From Aquifex aeolicus (lineage in GTDB: Bacteria > Aquificota > Aquificia > Aquificales > Aquificaceae): DNA of 16,132 nt. This document shows, piece after piece, positions 1 through 6,071 of the stretch (positions within the stretch are counted from its first letter, which is position 1; every line of letters starts with the position of its first letter). A model generated the notes under the pieces. The model made no database searches and was not told the DNA's origin. It was given only the letters and a program-made list of their open reading frames with translations. The translations under genes were made by a program, and so were the position numbers. The stretch covers positions 1 to 16,132 of the forward strand of contig DQVZ01000042.1 of assembly GCA_015661465.1 (NCBI GenBank), read 5' to 3'.

Positions 1-81
1 ACCGGGTCCTCCCCATTTCGGTGTGGATATATACCCTCTAACTTTTACACCGCTTTTTTCAAACTCTACCATCTTTCCCAT
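1..81 (-). CDS. Dienelactone hydrolase family protein, N-terminal fragment
   Basis: Only the first 27 codons are present; the gene runs off the left edge. The protein begins MGKMVEFEKSGVKVRGYIST and continues PKWGGPG, which matches the opening of cytoplasmic dienelactone hydrolase-type alpha/beta hydrolases (first beta strands, then a P-x-G-G-P-G turn). The ATG at 81 is chosen because a strong GGAGG (93 to 89) lies 7 bases upstream; a second in-frame ATG sits three codons later. That ribosome-binding site partly precedes the stop codon of the upstream membrane-protein gene (97-567), so the two are probably co-transcribed. The nucleophile and the rest of the fold are outside the window, so the family call rests on a short N-terminus. 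Confidence 0.55.
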   Translation of the reverse strand, partial: MGKMVEFEKSGVKVRGYISTPKWGGPG

Positions 82-96
82 TTTTCCACCTCCTTT

Positions 97-567
97 TTAA
101 GAATTATAGTCTTTAGGAGGTTCATAAAGTAAACCAAGACTCATTCCCCATATGAGATGTTCTAAAAAAAGAGAAATGTGGGCTTTCAAAGGCATACTCA
201 GAAAAGCTCTCATAAACTCCGAACCGCCCCAAGCGGTGATTATTAAAAAAACAACAACCAGAACATGCCAAACTAAACCGAAAATAAATCCCTTAATCAG
301 ACCATTGCCAGGGAGTTTAAAGTAAACCGAAGGGTGAACGAATACAACAGCCAAAATTAAGGAATTTAGCATGTGTCCCAAGATAGTTATCCAATCTTCA
401 AGACCTTTAAATATCCCCCAAATTTTAGTCATTTCTATGTAGTACTTGTATGTTCCGAAAAGTCCCAGAAAACCATCAAGCATAAGGTCAAGACCCATCA
501 TGACGTATCCGGCAAAAAAAGAAGCAAAAAGATAACTCCCGAAATTAACTCCTTTAATTATTGCCAT
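97..567 (-). CDS. Small conserved-type integral membrane protein, four predicted helices
   Basis: A 156-residue hydrophobic protein with about four membrane segments (roughly residues 10-33, 60-78, 90-112 and 128-148), no signal peptide cleavage site and a short polar tail. Five histidines (65, 78, 101, 130, 137) lie in or at the ends of the helices. The last helix, with its H-L-I-W-G-M-S-L-G-L-L-Y pattern, resembles the closing helix of small YagU/DUF-type membrane proteins, but I cannot name a family. It is followed after 15 bases by the truncated dienelactone hydrolase gene, whose ribosome-binding site it abuts. No Shine-Dalgarno precedes its ATG; a TAAGAT hexamer sits 6 bases upstream. 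The function is unknown. Confidence 0.75.
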   Translation of the reverse strand: MAIIKGVNFGSYLFASFFAGYVMMGLDLMLDGFLGLFGTYKYYIEMTKIWGIFKGLEDWITILGHMLNSLILAVVFVHPSVYFKLPGNGLIKGFIFGLVWHVLVVVFLIITAWGGSEFMRAFLSMPLKAHISLFLEHLIWGMSLGLLYEPPKDYNS

Positions 568-573
568 GAGATT

Positions 574-579
574 ATCTTA
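574..579 (-). promoter_or_regulatory. Candidate -10 element for the 156-residue membrane protein gene
   Basis: TAAGAT (579 to 574, minus strand) lies exactly 6 bases before the ATG at 567, with no Shine-Dalgarno between. This is the same geometry as at speE, mog and fabZ in this window and would give a leaderless transcript. No convincing -35 is visible. On its own it is weak evidence in AT-rich DNA. Confidence 0.2.
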
Positions 580-664
580 TCAAGCGAACCTATTAGCTTT
601 CTTTTAAAGGTTATAAGAAATTCTTTAACTTTTAATAAGCAATATGTAATATTCTCTAAGATTG

Positions 665-1228
665 ATGGATTACATTTATAAAGATTTTTTCCTTACCGCC
701 AAAATGCTTGCACAGGAGCAGTTGATTTATTCCTATACTGGTAATCTGAGCAGAAGATGGAGAAATAACCTATTTATAACGAGAACCGGAGCCAATTTGA
801 GGAATTTATCCAAAGAGGACATAATTGTTTTACCCTTCGATAAAAAATCGATTCTCGAGACCAGGGCTTCATCGGAGCTTATAGTTCACAAAAGTATTCT
901 AAGTAGTTCGGGAAAGAAAGCCGTTCTTCATACCCATCCTATATATACGGTAAAGCTTTCCCTCAATTGCGATGTAATAACTCCTAAAGACAGCGAAGGG
1001 AAGGCTATTCTCGGAAGCGTTCCGGTTCTTAAAGGGGAAAAACCTACAGCAAGTATAGAACTTGCCGAAGTTTTATCGGAAGTTTTGAAAGAGAAAAAGG
1101 TTGCAGTGATAAGGGGGCATGGTGTTTTTGCAGTAGAAAATTCTCTTTTCAAAGCCTACGAGGTTGTTTCTATTCTTGAGAATTCCTGTAAAATTTTGTG
1201 GAGGTGTCAGAATGGGGAAAAAAGTTGA
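665..1228 (+). CDS. Class II aldolase/adducin family protein
   Basis: A 187-residue protein of the zinc-dependent class II aldolase (FucA/AraD/MtnB) fold. It shows the substrate-loop segment TGNLSRR (25-31), a candidate catalytic Glu71 in SSELIVH, and the zinc-ligand histidines His89 and His91 (HTHP) and His152 (RGHGVF). All metal ligands are therefore present, so it is probably an active aldolase, epimerase or dehydratase on a phosphorylated sugar. It is shorter than FucA (about 215 residues). Candidate roles include fuculose-phosphate-type aldol cleavage or methylthioribulose-phosphate dehydration, which sequence alone cannot separate. The ATG at 665 is preferred over an in-frame TTG one codon earlier; no clear ribosome-binding site is seen. 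The 3' end overlaps the downstream gcvH-like gene by 17 bases. Confidence 0.8.
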   Translation: MDYIYKDFFLTAKMLAQEQLIYSYTGNLSRRWRNNLFITRTGANLRNLSKEDIIVLPFDKKSILETRASSELIVHKSILSSSGKKAVLHTHPIYTVKLSLNCDVITPKDSEGKAILGSVPVLKGEKPTASIELAEVLSEVLKEKKVAVIRGHGVFAVENSLFKAYEVVSILENSCKILWRCQNGEKS

Positions 1229-1697
1229 GGAATACAGAGGATGTGTAATCCCTGAAGACTTGTATTACGATATCGAAAATCAAGTTTGGTTTAGAGTTAA
1301 TGAGGACGGAACCGTCACTGTCGGAGTTACCGACATAGGTCAAGCAAGGGCTGGGAAAATTATAAATATTAGGATAAAAGCTCCTGGTAAACACATTAAA
1401 AAGGGTAAACCGGTGGCAAGCCTCGAGAGCGGAAAATGGGCAGGACCCGTTCCTGCAGATATAGAAGGAGAAGTTGTGGAGAGAAACGAAAAACTATTTG
1501 ATAAACCTGACCTTATAAACGAAGACCCTTACGGCGAAGGCTGGATAGCAAAGTTAAAACCCGCAAATTTAGAAAGAGACTTGCAGGATTTGGTAACCGG
1601 CGAAGAAGCTATTAAAAAACTTAAAGAGTATATAGAAAGGGAAGACGTTAACTGCGGAGAGGAAAGGGCACAAATCAGTAAAAAATTCTATAAATAA
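1212..1697 (+). CDS. gcvH: GcvH-like lipoyl-carrier protein with C-terminal extension
   Basis: A 161-residue lipoyl-domain protein. The hybrid-sandwich fold is recognisable from DGTVTVGVTDIGQARAG (32-48) and the lipoylation hairpin ASLESGKWAGPVPADIEGEV (69-88), with Lys75 as the expected lipoyl lysine. Glycine-cleavage H proteins are about 125-130 residues; here roughly 30 charged helical residues follow the usual end. The ATG at 1212 is chosen because GGAGGTG (1200-1206) lies 5 bases upstream inside the aldolase gene, which it overlaps by 17 bases. Relatives of Aquifex carry several gcvH copies, and some lipoyl proteins of this shape (LbpA) serve the sHdr sulfur-oxidation pathway rather than glycine cleavage. 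No gcvT, gcvP or hdr genes are nearby, so the partner is open. The 3' end overlaps lpxK by 23 bases. Confidence 0.85.
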   Translation: MGKKVEEYRGCVIPEDLYYDIENQVWFRVNEDGTVTVGVTDIGQARAGKIINIRIKAPGKHIKKGKPVASLESGKWAGPVPADIEGEVVERNEKLFDKPDLINEDPYGEGWIAKLKPANLERDLQDLVTGEEAIKKLKEYIEREDVNCGEERAQISKKFYK

Positions 1698-2625
1698 GCT
1701 TTTTGAGTTTTTCTTCTCTTTCTACCTTTACTTTGAAGTTCAAAGCGAAAATATTTTTATATCCTTCCAGCTTTACCAAATCCTTAGGTGTGGTTAAATA
1801 AGTTTCATCTTCCTCAGGTTCAAAATCTTTGTAATCATAGTGGTCTCTATATGATAGGAATTCCTTTACGGAGATATTAAGTTTTCTAAGTACTTCTCTG
1901 AATTGTCCGTTATCTCCGAGTCCGCTGAAAGCTATAACTTCTTTATCCTTTAAAAAATCAATAGGAACTTCCTCAAGATTGGAATCAAGCAGGGATATAA
2001 ATTCTCTGAACATTTTAAAAGTCGGTTTACCCGTATAAAAGTCAAAGGGGTTTACCTCTTGATATGTAAGAATTATTACATCCGCTCTGTTTATTGAAGA
2101 AAGGGGCTCTCTTAATCTTCCCGCCGGAAGAAGATAATCCCTTAAATCTTCCCTTTTTATCATTAAGATATCGATATCCCTATAAAGAGCCCTGTGCTGG
2201 AAACCATCATCAAGTATTACTACTTCGGGAGATAACTTCTCTAAAGCGAGAATTCCACCTTTGTATCTGTCCTCAGACACTACCACACTTGCAAAAGGTA
2301 AAAATTTCGCAACCAAGTAAGCTTCATCTCCAGCCTCTTCCCAGGAGAGTTTTATATTTCCGTACTCGGAAACTATTTGCGGACCCTTTGTTTTCCTTTT
2401 ATAACCCCTTGACAGTATACAGACCCTTTTATCTTTTAACAGGTTTGCGAGATAGATAACAAATGAAGTTTTCCCGGTACCTCCCACCGACAGGTTCCCC
2501 ACCGATATCACGGGAATAGGCAACTTTCTTGATTTTAATATTTTCTTATCGTAAAGCGAATTTCTAAAGTTTACAAATTTCTTATAAAGTAAACTTAAAG
2601 GATATAAAAGCTTACTTCTTACCAC
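1675..2625 (-). CDS. lpxK: Tetraacyldisaccharide 4'-kinase LpxK
   Basis: This inner-membrane-associated P-loop kinase phosphorylates the 4' position of the tetraacyldisaccharide-1-phosphate to give lipid IVA, late in lipid A synthesis. The 316-residue protein has the Walker A segment GNLSVGGTGKTS (43-54), the EAGDE motif (Asp100), the ILDDGFQHR Walker B-like segment (137-145) and DHYDY (His262). Asp100 and His262 correspond to Asp99 and His261 described as catalytic in A. aeolicus LpxK. The hydrophobic, basic N-terminus (about 1-25) fits the membrane-anchoring helix. The start is GTG at 2625, inside the 3' end of the V4R gene (14-base overlap), with an AAGG directly abutting it, so translation is probably coupled. 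The 3' end overlaps gcvH antisense by 23 bases. Confidence 0.95.
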   Translation of the reverse strand: MVRSKLLYPLSLLYKKFVNFRNSLYDKKILKSRKLPIPVISVGNLSVGGTGKTSFVIYLANLLKDKRVCILSRGYKRKTKGPQIVSEYGNIKLSWEEAGDEAYLVAKFLPFASVVVSEDRYKGGILALEKLSPEVVILDDGFQHRALYRDIDILMIKREDLRDYLLPAGRLREPLSSINRADVIILTYQEVNPFDFYTGKPTFKMFREFISLLDSNLEEVPIDFLKDKEVIAFSGLGDNGQFREVLRKLNISVKEFLSYRDHYDYKDFEPEEDETYLTTPKDLVKLEGYKNIFALNFKVKVEREEKLKKLIYRIFY

Positions 2626-3109
2626 CCTTAGGTTTTATTCTAAACAAACATCGGTCATAACCCTGAGATTTACACGTAACTTCTTCAACGTCATACTCTT
2701 TTTCCAAGAACTCACTTAAGAAACCTTTAAAGAATCCCGCCATAGGTTGGCATACGGGCTTTTCACTTTGAGGAATAGCTTCCACAAGGATTGAACCTTC
2801 TACCTTTATCTCTAGATTATCAACGTCATACTCAAAATAGCCTATCATCCTGGACGATTCAGCGATTATTGAAAGCACATCCAGAGCTTCATCTAATCTG
2901 TCTGTATAAATTCCATACCTTTCTTTTAAGGTTTTAGCCCCCTTCTTACCTCCAAACTCTGCAGCCTTCTTTATAAGTTTGTCCAAGCCGAACTTAGCTA
3001 TTTTATTTAAATCCCTATAAGCACCTATTAGAGCATCTCTGTGTATTAACACACTTTCTCTTTCTATGGCTTCTGCAAGGGCCCTTATCTGGTCTTTAAT
3101 CCCTACCAT
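2612..3109 (-). CDS. V4R (4-vinyl reductase) domain protein
   Basis: A 165-residue soluble protein. Residues 1-85 are mostly helical and charged. Residues about 88-160 match the V4R domain: a GSILVEAIP strand (105-113), Cys120 followed by the MAGFFKGFLSEFLEK helix (123-137), then EEVTCKSQGYDRCLFRI (142-158) with the typical cysteine pair Cys146/Cys154. V4R domains bind small hydrophobic ligands or metal in signalling and chlorophyll-reductase-related proteins; no output domain is fused here. The start is ATG at 3109 with GAGGT (3119 to 3115) 5 bases upstream. The gene ends inside lpxK, the only gene clearly in the same unit downstream, which suggests a link to lipid or envelope homeostasis, though that is inference. 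Confidence 0.75.
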   Translation of the reverse strand: MVGIKDQIRALAEAIERESVLIHRDALIGAYRDLNKIAKFGLDKLIKKAAEFGGKKGAKTLKERYGIYTDRLDEALDVLSIIAESSRMIGYFEYDVDNLEIKVEGSILVEAIPQSEKPVCQPMAGFFKGFLSEFLEKEYDVEEVTCKSQGYDRCLFRIKPKGGKK

Positions 3110-3120
3110 TTCCTACCTCG

Positions 3121-3136
3121 GTTAGCCTAAACTAAC
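3121..3136. repeat. Small inverted repeat upstream of the V4R-lpxK unit
   Basis: GTTAG-CCTAAA-CTAAC, a 5-bp inverted repeat with a 6-base centre, placed directly upstream of the ribosome-binding site of the V4R gene. It could be an operator half-site pair or a small mRNA hairpin. No clear -35/-10 pair was found in the surrounding 85-bp gap (3110-3194). The repeat is short and AT-rich enough to be chance. Confidence 0.2.
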
Positions 3137-3194
3137 GTGCTTAAAATAATTTATCTCAGTATTTACTCTATTTCTATAACTTTTGCTATAAGGA

Positions 3195-4088
3195 TTATTT
3201 ATGATTATCCCTTTCTATCAGACTACCTATTGTAAATCTATTAAGCATTCTAAGTAGCTCTTTCAGACGCTGGACATGGTAATCTTCATGGCTTTCTATC
3301 CATTTGAAAAGTTTCCATAAATCCTCACGGGTAATTTTACTCGAATACTCCTTGTATAAATCTTTAGCTTTTTCCTCTTCCATAATGTCATCTATAATTT
3401 CCCTTGCAGAGTATTCTTTATTAAAATGTTTGGCTTCCGGCAGAGATAAATCCGGCATAGCACCTATTTCTCCTATTTTTTCTCCGAGTTTACCCATGTG
3501 AACCATGCTTTCTACTGCTATATCCAGGGAGATATCCTTTTCTTGCCAAGTTCTTGAGTGGAAAAAGTGGTGTAAGTGATCGAGTATAATCCTGTATTCT
3601 TTTTGAAGTAGAGTATTCAAAATCTGAACAATTTCGGAATCAATCTCACCGCTATCCTTAGTTTCTTCTATTTTCTTATTTTTCAAATTTTCGAGTAATT
3701 CCTTAAAATCATCTCTGTGTTTTGTTTCATCATTTATAACTCTATCCAGTAGTTTCTTTACCGAATCTTCCTTTACAATTTCAAGCTGCTCGGAGTAAAT
3801 TTTTATAGCTTCTTCCTCGGCCTTTACATCATTTTGCAACATCTCATCCCAACTCTTTCCTAGATTTATCGCCTCTTCCACTCTTTTGAGGGATACTTTT
3901 CCTCCGAGTTCTACCACTCTTTGAGCAAACCATTTGAGGTGTCTCATTTCTTGCCTTGCTATACTCTCTATTTCGGAGGTTATCTCAGGGTCTTCTATGA
4001 GGAACACGTTGTAAAGGTATTGAATTATCGCAGAATGTTCAAGAGCTACATCATAAAGTAATATGTCTATAACTTCTTTTCTATTCAT
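3195..4088 (-). CDS. Tandem ferritin-like (rubrerythrin/bacterioferritin-type) protein
   Basis: A 297-residue, almost wholly helical protein made of two ferritin-like halves joined by a charged linker (about 135-150). The first half carries a full diiron pattern: Glu17 (LEHSAIIQYLY), Glu47 and His50 (RQEMRH), Glu91-93 (AEEEAIKIY) and Glu121/His124 (DETKH). The second half repeats the four-helix layout with Glu164 (QKEYRIILDHLHH), Glu193/His197, the Glu237-239 cluster (MEEEKAKDLY) and Glu268/His271 (HEDYH), but its second-helix spacing is E-x3-H rather than E-x2-H. It may oxidise or store iron or detoxify peroxide; no rubredoxin domain or CxxC is present. The start is ATG at 4088 with AAGGGG a few bases upstream. 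It stands 85 bp before the V4R gene. Confidence 0.75.
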   Translation of the reverse strand: MNRKEVIDILLYDVALEHSAIIQYLYNVFLIEDPEITSEIESIARQEMRHLKWFAQRVVELGGKVSLKRVEEAINLGKSWDEMLQNDVKAEEEAIKIYSEQLEIVKEDSVKKLLDRVINDETKHRDDFKELLENLKNKKIEETKDSGEIDSEIVQILNTLLQKEYRIILDHLHHFFHSRTWQEKDISLDIAVESMVHMGKLGEKIGEIGAMPDLSLPEAKHFNKEYSAREIIDDIMEEEKAKDLYKEYSSKITREDLWKLFKWIESHEDYHVQRLKELLRMLNRFTIGSLIERDNHK

Positions 4089-4107
4089 ATTTACCCCTTG
4101 AATGAAA

Positions 4108-4135
4108 AAGCTATGTAATTAGAAAACTTTGTCAA
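4108..4135 (-). promoter_or_regulatory. Candidate sigma-70 promoter of the ferritin-like gene
   Basis: On the minus strand a perfect TTGACA (4135 to 4130) is followed after 16 bases by TAGCTT (4113 to 4108). Transcription would begin near 4101, leaving a short leader that still contains the AAGGGG ribosome-binding site (4097 to 4092). The -35 is exact; the -10 is poor. Confidence 0.3.
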
Positions 4136-4180
4136 CTATTTGTTGAACAAATTTTATCGATTTTACGATGGTTTCTATTT

Positions 4181-4186
4181 TAGAAT
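4181..4186 (+). promoter_or_regulatory. Candidate -10 element deciding the alpha/beta hydrolase start
   Basis: TAGAAT lies 7 bases before the ATG at 4194, and no Shine-Dalgarno is present. The spacing fits a transcript starting at or next to the ATG, and it argues against an upstream in-frame TTG at 4140 as the true start. There is no recognisable -35. Confidence 0.25.
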
Positions 4187-4193
4187 ATTTTCC

Positions 4194-4961
4194 ATGCTGA
4201 GAATAAATATCCCAGAAGCAGTAGTATTTCTTCATGCTTTTCCGTTAAACAAGGATATGTACAAGTACCAATTTTGTGCCTTTGAAGAAAATGCTCTTCC
4301 ATACGTAGCTATAGACTATCCTGGCTTTGGAGATTCTCCTAACATTCCGGGAGATTATACGATAGAAAGACTTACCGATTACGTAGTTAACGAAATCAAG
4401 AAGCTAAATATCAAAAAGGTAATAGCAGTAGGAGACAGTATGGGCGGGTATATAATGTTTGACTTATGGAGAAGGTATAGGGACTTGGTAAAAGGTTTTG
4501 TATTCGTTGCTACACGTGCAGAGGCGGATAACGAAGAAGGAAGAAAAGCAAGATACACACTTATAGAAAGAGTTCAAAAGGAAGGGAAAGATTTTCTCAT
4601 AGACGTTATGCTTGAAAATCAAACTTCTCCTACTACAAAGAGAGATGAGAAAAAAATGATAACTTTAAGATGTATAATGCAAAAGGCTTCCACGGAAGGA
4701 ATAATAAAGACCTTGAAAGCCTTAGCAGAGAGAAAGGATAATACGGAACTCCTTCCCACCATAAACGTTCCCACCCTCGTAATTGCAGGTAAAGACGATG
4801 AAAAAGTAACTCCTCCTTCTATAGTAAAGAAAATTGCTGAAGGAGTAAAAGGAGCGGAGTATTACGAACTTGAGAATGCTGCACACCTTCCCCCATTCGA
4901 GAATCCGGAGAAATTCAATCAAGTGGTAATTCCCTTTATCAAAAAAGTATTAGGTTCTTAA
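4194..4961 (+). CDS. Alpha/beta hydrolase
   Basis: A 255-residue soluble hydrolase with all core elements: the oxyanion-hole region VVFLHAFPLNKDM (10-22), DYPGFGDS (41-48), the nucleophile elbow GDSMGG with Ser82, the acid in AGKDDEKVTP (Asp201/Asp202) and the catalytic His231 in AAHLPPFENP. A helical cap lies between about 110 and 185. It looks like a general esterase or lactonase of the 3-oxoadipate enol-lactonase/BioH-like group; the substrate is not predictable. The start was placed at the ATG 4194 because the protein then begins just before the conserved strand and a TAGAAT hexamer sits 7 bases upstream. The frame stays open upstream to a TTG at 4140, which would add 18 aromatic-rich residues. 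The 3' end overlaps kdtA by 12 bases. Confidence 0.85.
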   Translation: MLRINIPEAVVFLHAFPLNKDMYKYQFCAFEENALPYVAIDYPGFGDSPNIPGDYTIERLTDYVVNEIKKLNIKKVIAVGDSMGGYIMFDLWRRYRDLVKGFVFVATRAEADNEEGRKARYTLIERVQKEGKDFLIDVMLENQTSPTTKRDEKKMITLRCIMQKASTEGIIKTLKALAERKDNTELLPTINVPTLVIAGKDDEKVTPPSIVKKIAEGVKGAEYYELENAAHLPPFENPEKFNQVVIPFIKKVLGS

Positions 4962-6038
4962 GATTTCCTCTATTTCCCTTAAATAGCACCTCTTTATCCT
5001 TTCCGAATACTCTTTTATATTTACCACAGGTTTGTGCTTGTCTTTTAGAATTTTCAAAAGGGTATCTCTTAAACTTTCCCAATTTTTTACTTCATAACCG
5101 ATTTTATTTTTTTCAAGAAACTCCTTTAAATCCCTAACCTTAAACGTATAAGGGCCGTATATAACAGGTATATTGAAGCATGCAGGTTCGAGTAGATTAT
5201 GACCTCCCAATCTTACAAATGTTCCTCCAACTATCGCTACTTCTCCAATTGCGTATAAATCTTTCAAAACGCCAAGCTTATTTACAACTATTACATCTAC
5301 TACCGAGTCTTTTCGGAAATCTGTAAAAAAAGAACATCTAAAGCTAAAACTTTTTACCGTATTCATAACTTCACTTGCTCTCTCCACATGCCTGGGAACT
5401 AACACCAAAACGGTATCTTTTATTTCTTGCTTTACCTTTTTAAAGGCATTTAGTATTATTTCTTCCTCACCTTTGTGGGTACTTCCTGCAACAATAATCT
5501 TATTCTTGGTAGATAATCTTAAATTTTTATTCTCATTTTGGCATATAAATTTCAAATTTCCGCAGGAAACTACTTTTTTGGCTCCGTAGCTTCTGAATAC
5601 CTCCTCATCTTTTTCGCTTCTGGTTATAATCAGGTCAAACCTTTTTGAAAGTATTCTCTCGAAAAAAGTATTTTTTGCGTAAGTATTAACGAGTATTTTT
5701 TTCGCATTTGTAAACATTATCAAGGAAGGCCAAAACTCTCTTTCGACTATAATTAAAGCTTTAGGCTTAATACTCCTTTCAAAATTCCTTATAATCGTGG
5801 GTACATCCAAAGGTAAAGGGTATAAAAAATCGTAAAATTTATTTTTATTTTCCAAAAATTCCTTTGCTCTCGGAGAAAAAAAAGTCAAAAGAATTTTATG
5901 CTTCTTCTTTAATTCTTTAAGTATAGGAAGAAAAGTGTTGAATTCTCCTACGCTTGCCACATGGACCCAAAGTACATTTTTAGGTATGTTTTCTTTTTGC
6001 AGTAAGATTCGCTTTTTGAGTTCAAAATTCATCAGCAT
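4950..6038 (-). CDS. kdtA: 3-deoxy-D-manno-octulosonic acid (Kdo) transferase
   Basis: KdtA/WaaA transfers Kdo from CMP-Kdo to lipid IVA at the cytoplasmic face of the inner membrane, the step after LpxK. The 362-residue GT-B protein has the acceptor-domain motif WVHVASVGEFNTF (24-36), with Glu32 matching the catalytic Glu31 of A. aeolicus WaaA. It also has EREFWPSLI (99-107), the SCGNLKF linker (158-164), VPRHVER (214-220) and the CMP-Kdo-binding GGTFVRLGGHNLLEPA (271-286). Two in-frame ATGs (6038 and 6032) are possible. The second matches the A. aeolicus N-terminus as I recall it; neither has a Shine-Dalgarno. The gene is divergent from trmB with only 16 bp between the starts, and its 3' end overlaps the hydrolase gene by 12 bases. 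Confidence 0.95.
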   Translation of the reverse strand: MLMNFELKKRILLQKENIPKNVLWVHVASVGEFNTFLPILKELKKKHKILLTFFSPRAKEFLENKNKFYDFLYPLPLDVPTIIRNFERSIKPKALIIVEREFWPSLIMFTNAKKILVNTYAKNTFFERILSKRFDLIITRSEKDEEVFRSYGAKKVVSCGNLKFICQNENKNLRLSTKNKIIVAGSTHKGEEEIILNAFKKVKQEIKDTVLVLVPRHVERASEVMNTVKSFSFRCSFFTDFRKDSVVDVIVVNKLGVLKDLYAIGEVAIVGGTFVRLGGHNLLEPACFNIPVIYGPYTFKVRDLKEFLEKNKIGYEVKNWESLRDTLLKILKDKHKPVVNIKEYSERIKRCYLREIEEILRT

Positions 6039-6050
6039 GTAAACTATATA
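6021..6050 (+). promoter_or_regulatory. Candidate trmB promoter inside the kdtA 5' end
   Basis: TTCAAA (6021-6026), an 18-base spacer and TATATA (6045-6050) precede the trmB ATG at 6055 by 4 bases. The -35 lies inside kdtA codons. The -10 overlaps the minus-strand -10 of kdtA (6048 to 6043) because the TATATA core is nearly symmetric. There is no Shine-Dalgarno before trmB. Confidence 0.3.
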
Positions 6051-6071
6051 TTCTATGTCTTGCTATATCAA
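6043..6071 (-). promoter_or_regulatory. Candidate kdtA promoter inside the trmB 5' end
   Basis: On the minus strand TTGATA (6071 to 6066), a 17-base spacer and TATAGT (6048 to 6043) match the sigma-70 consensus at 5 of 6 bases each. The -10 ends 4 bases before the first kdtA ATG (6038), so transcription would start at or within that codon. Translation would then be leaderless, or would use the second ATG (6032) with a leader of a few bases. Confidence 0.5.

Noticed and set aside
373-681. Plus-strand open frame of 102 codons opposite the small membrane protein
   Set aside because: It lies mostly antisense to a clear membrane-protein gene, has no ribosome-binding site and reads as low-complexity, unlikely sequence.
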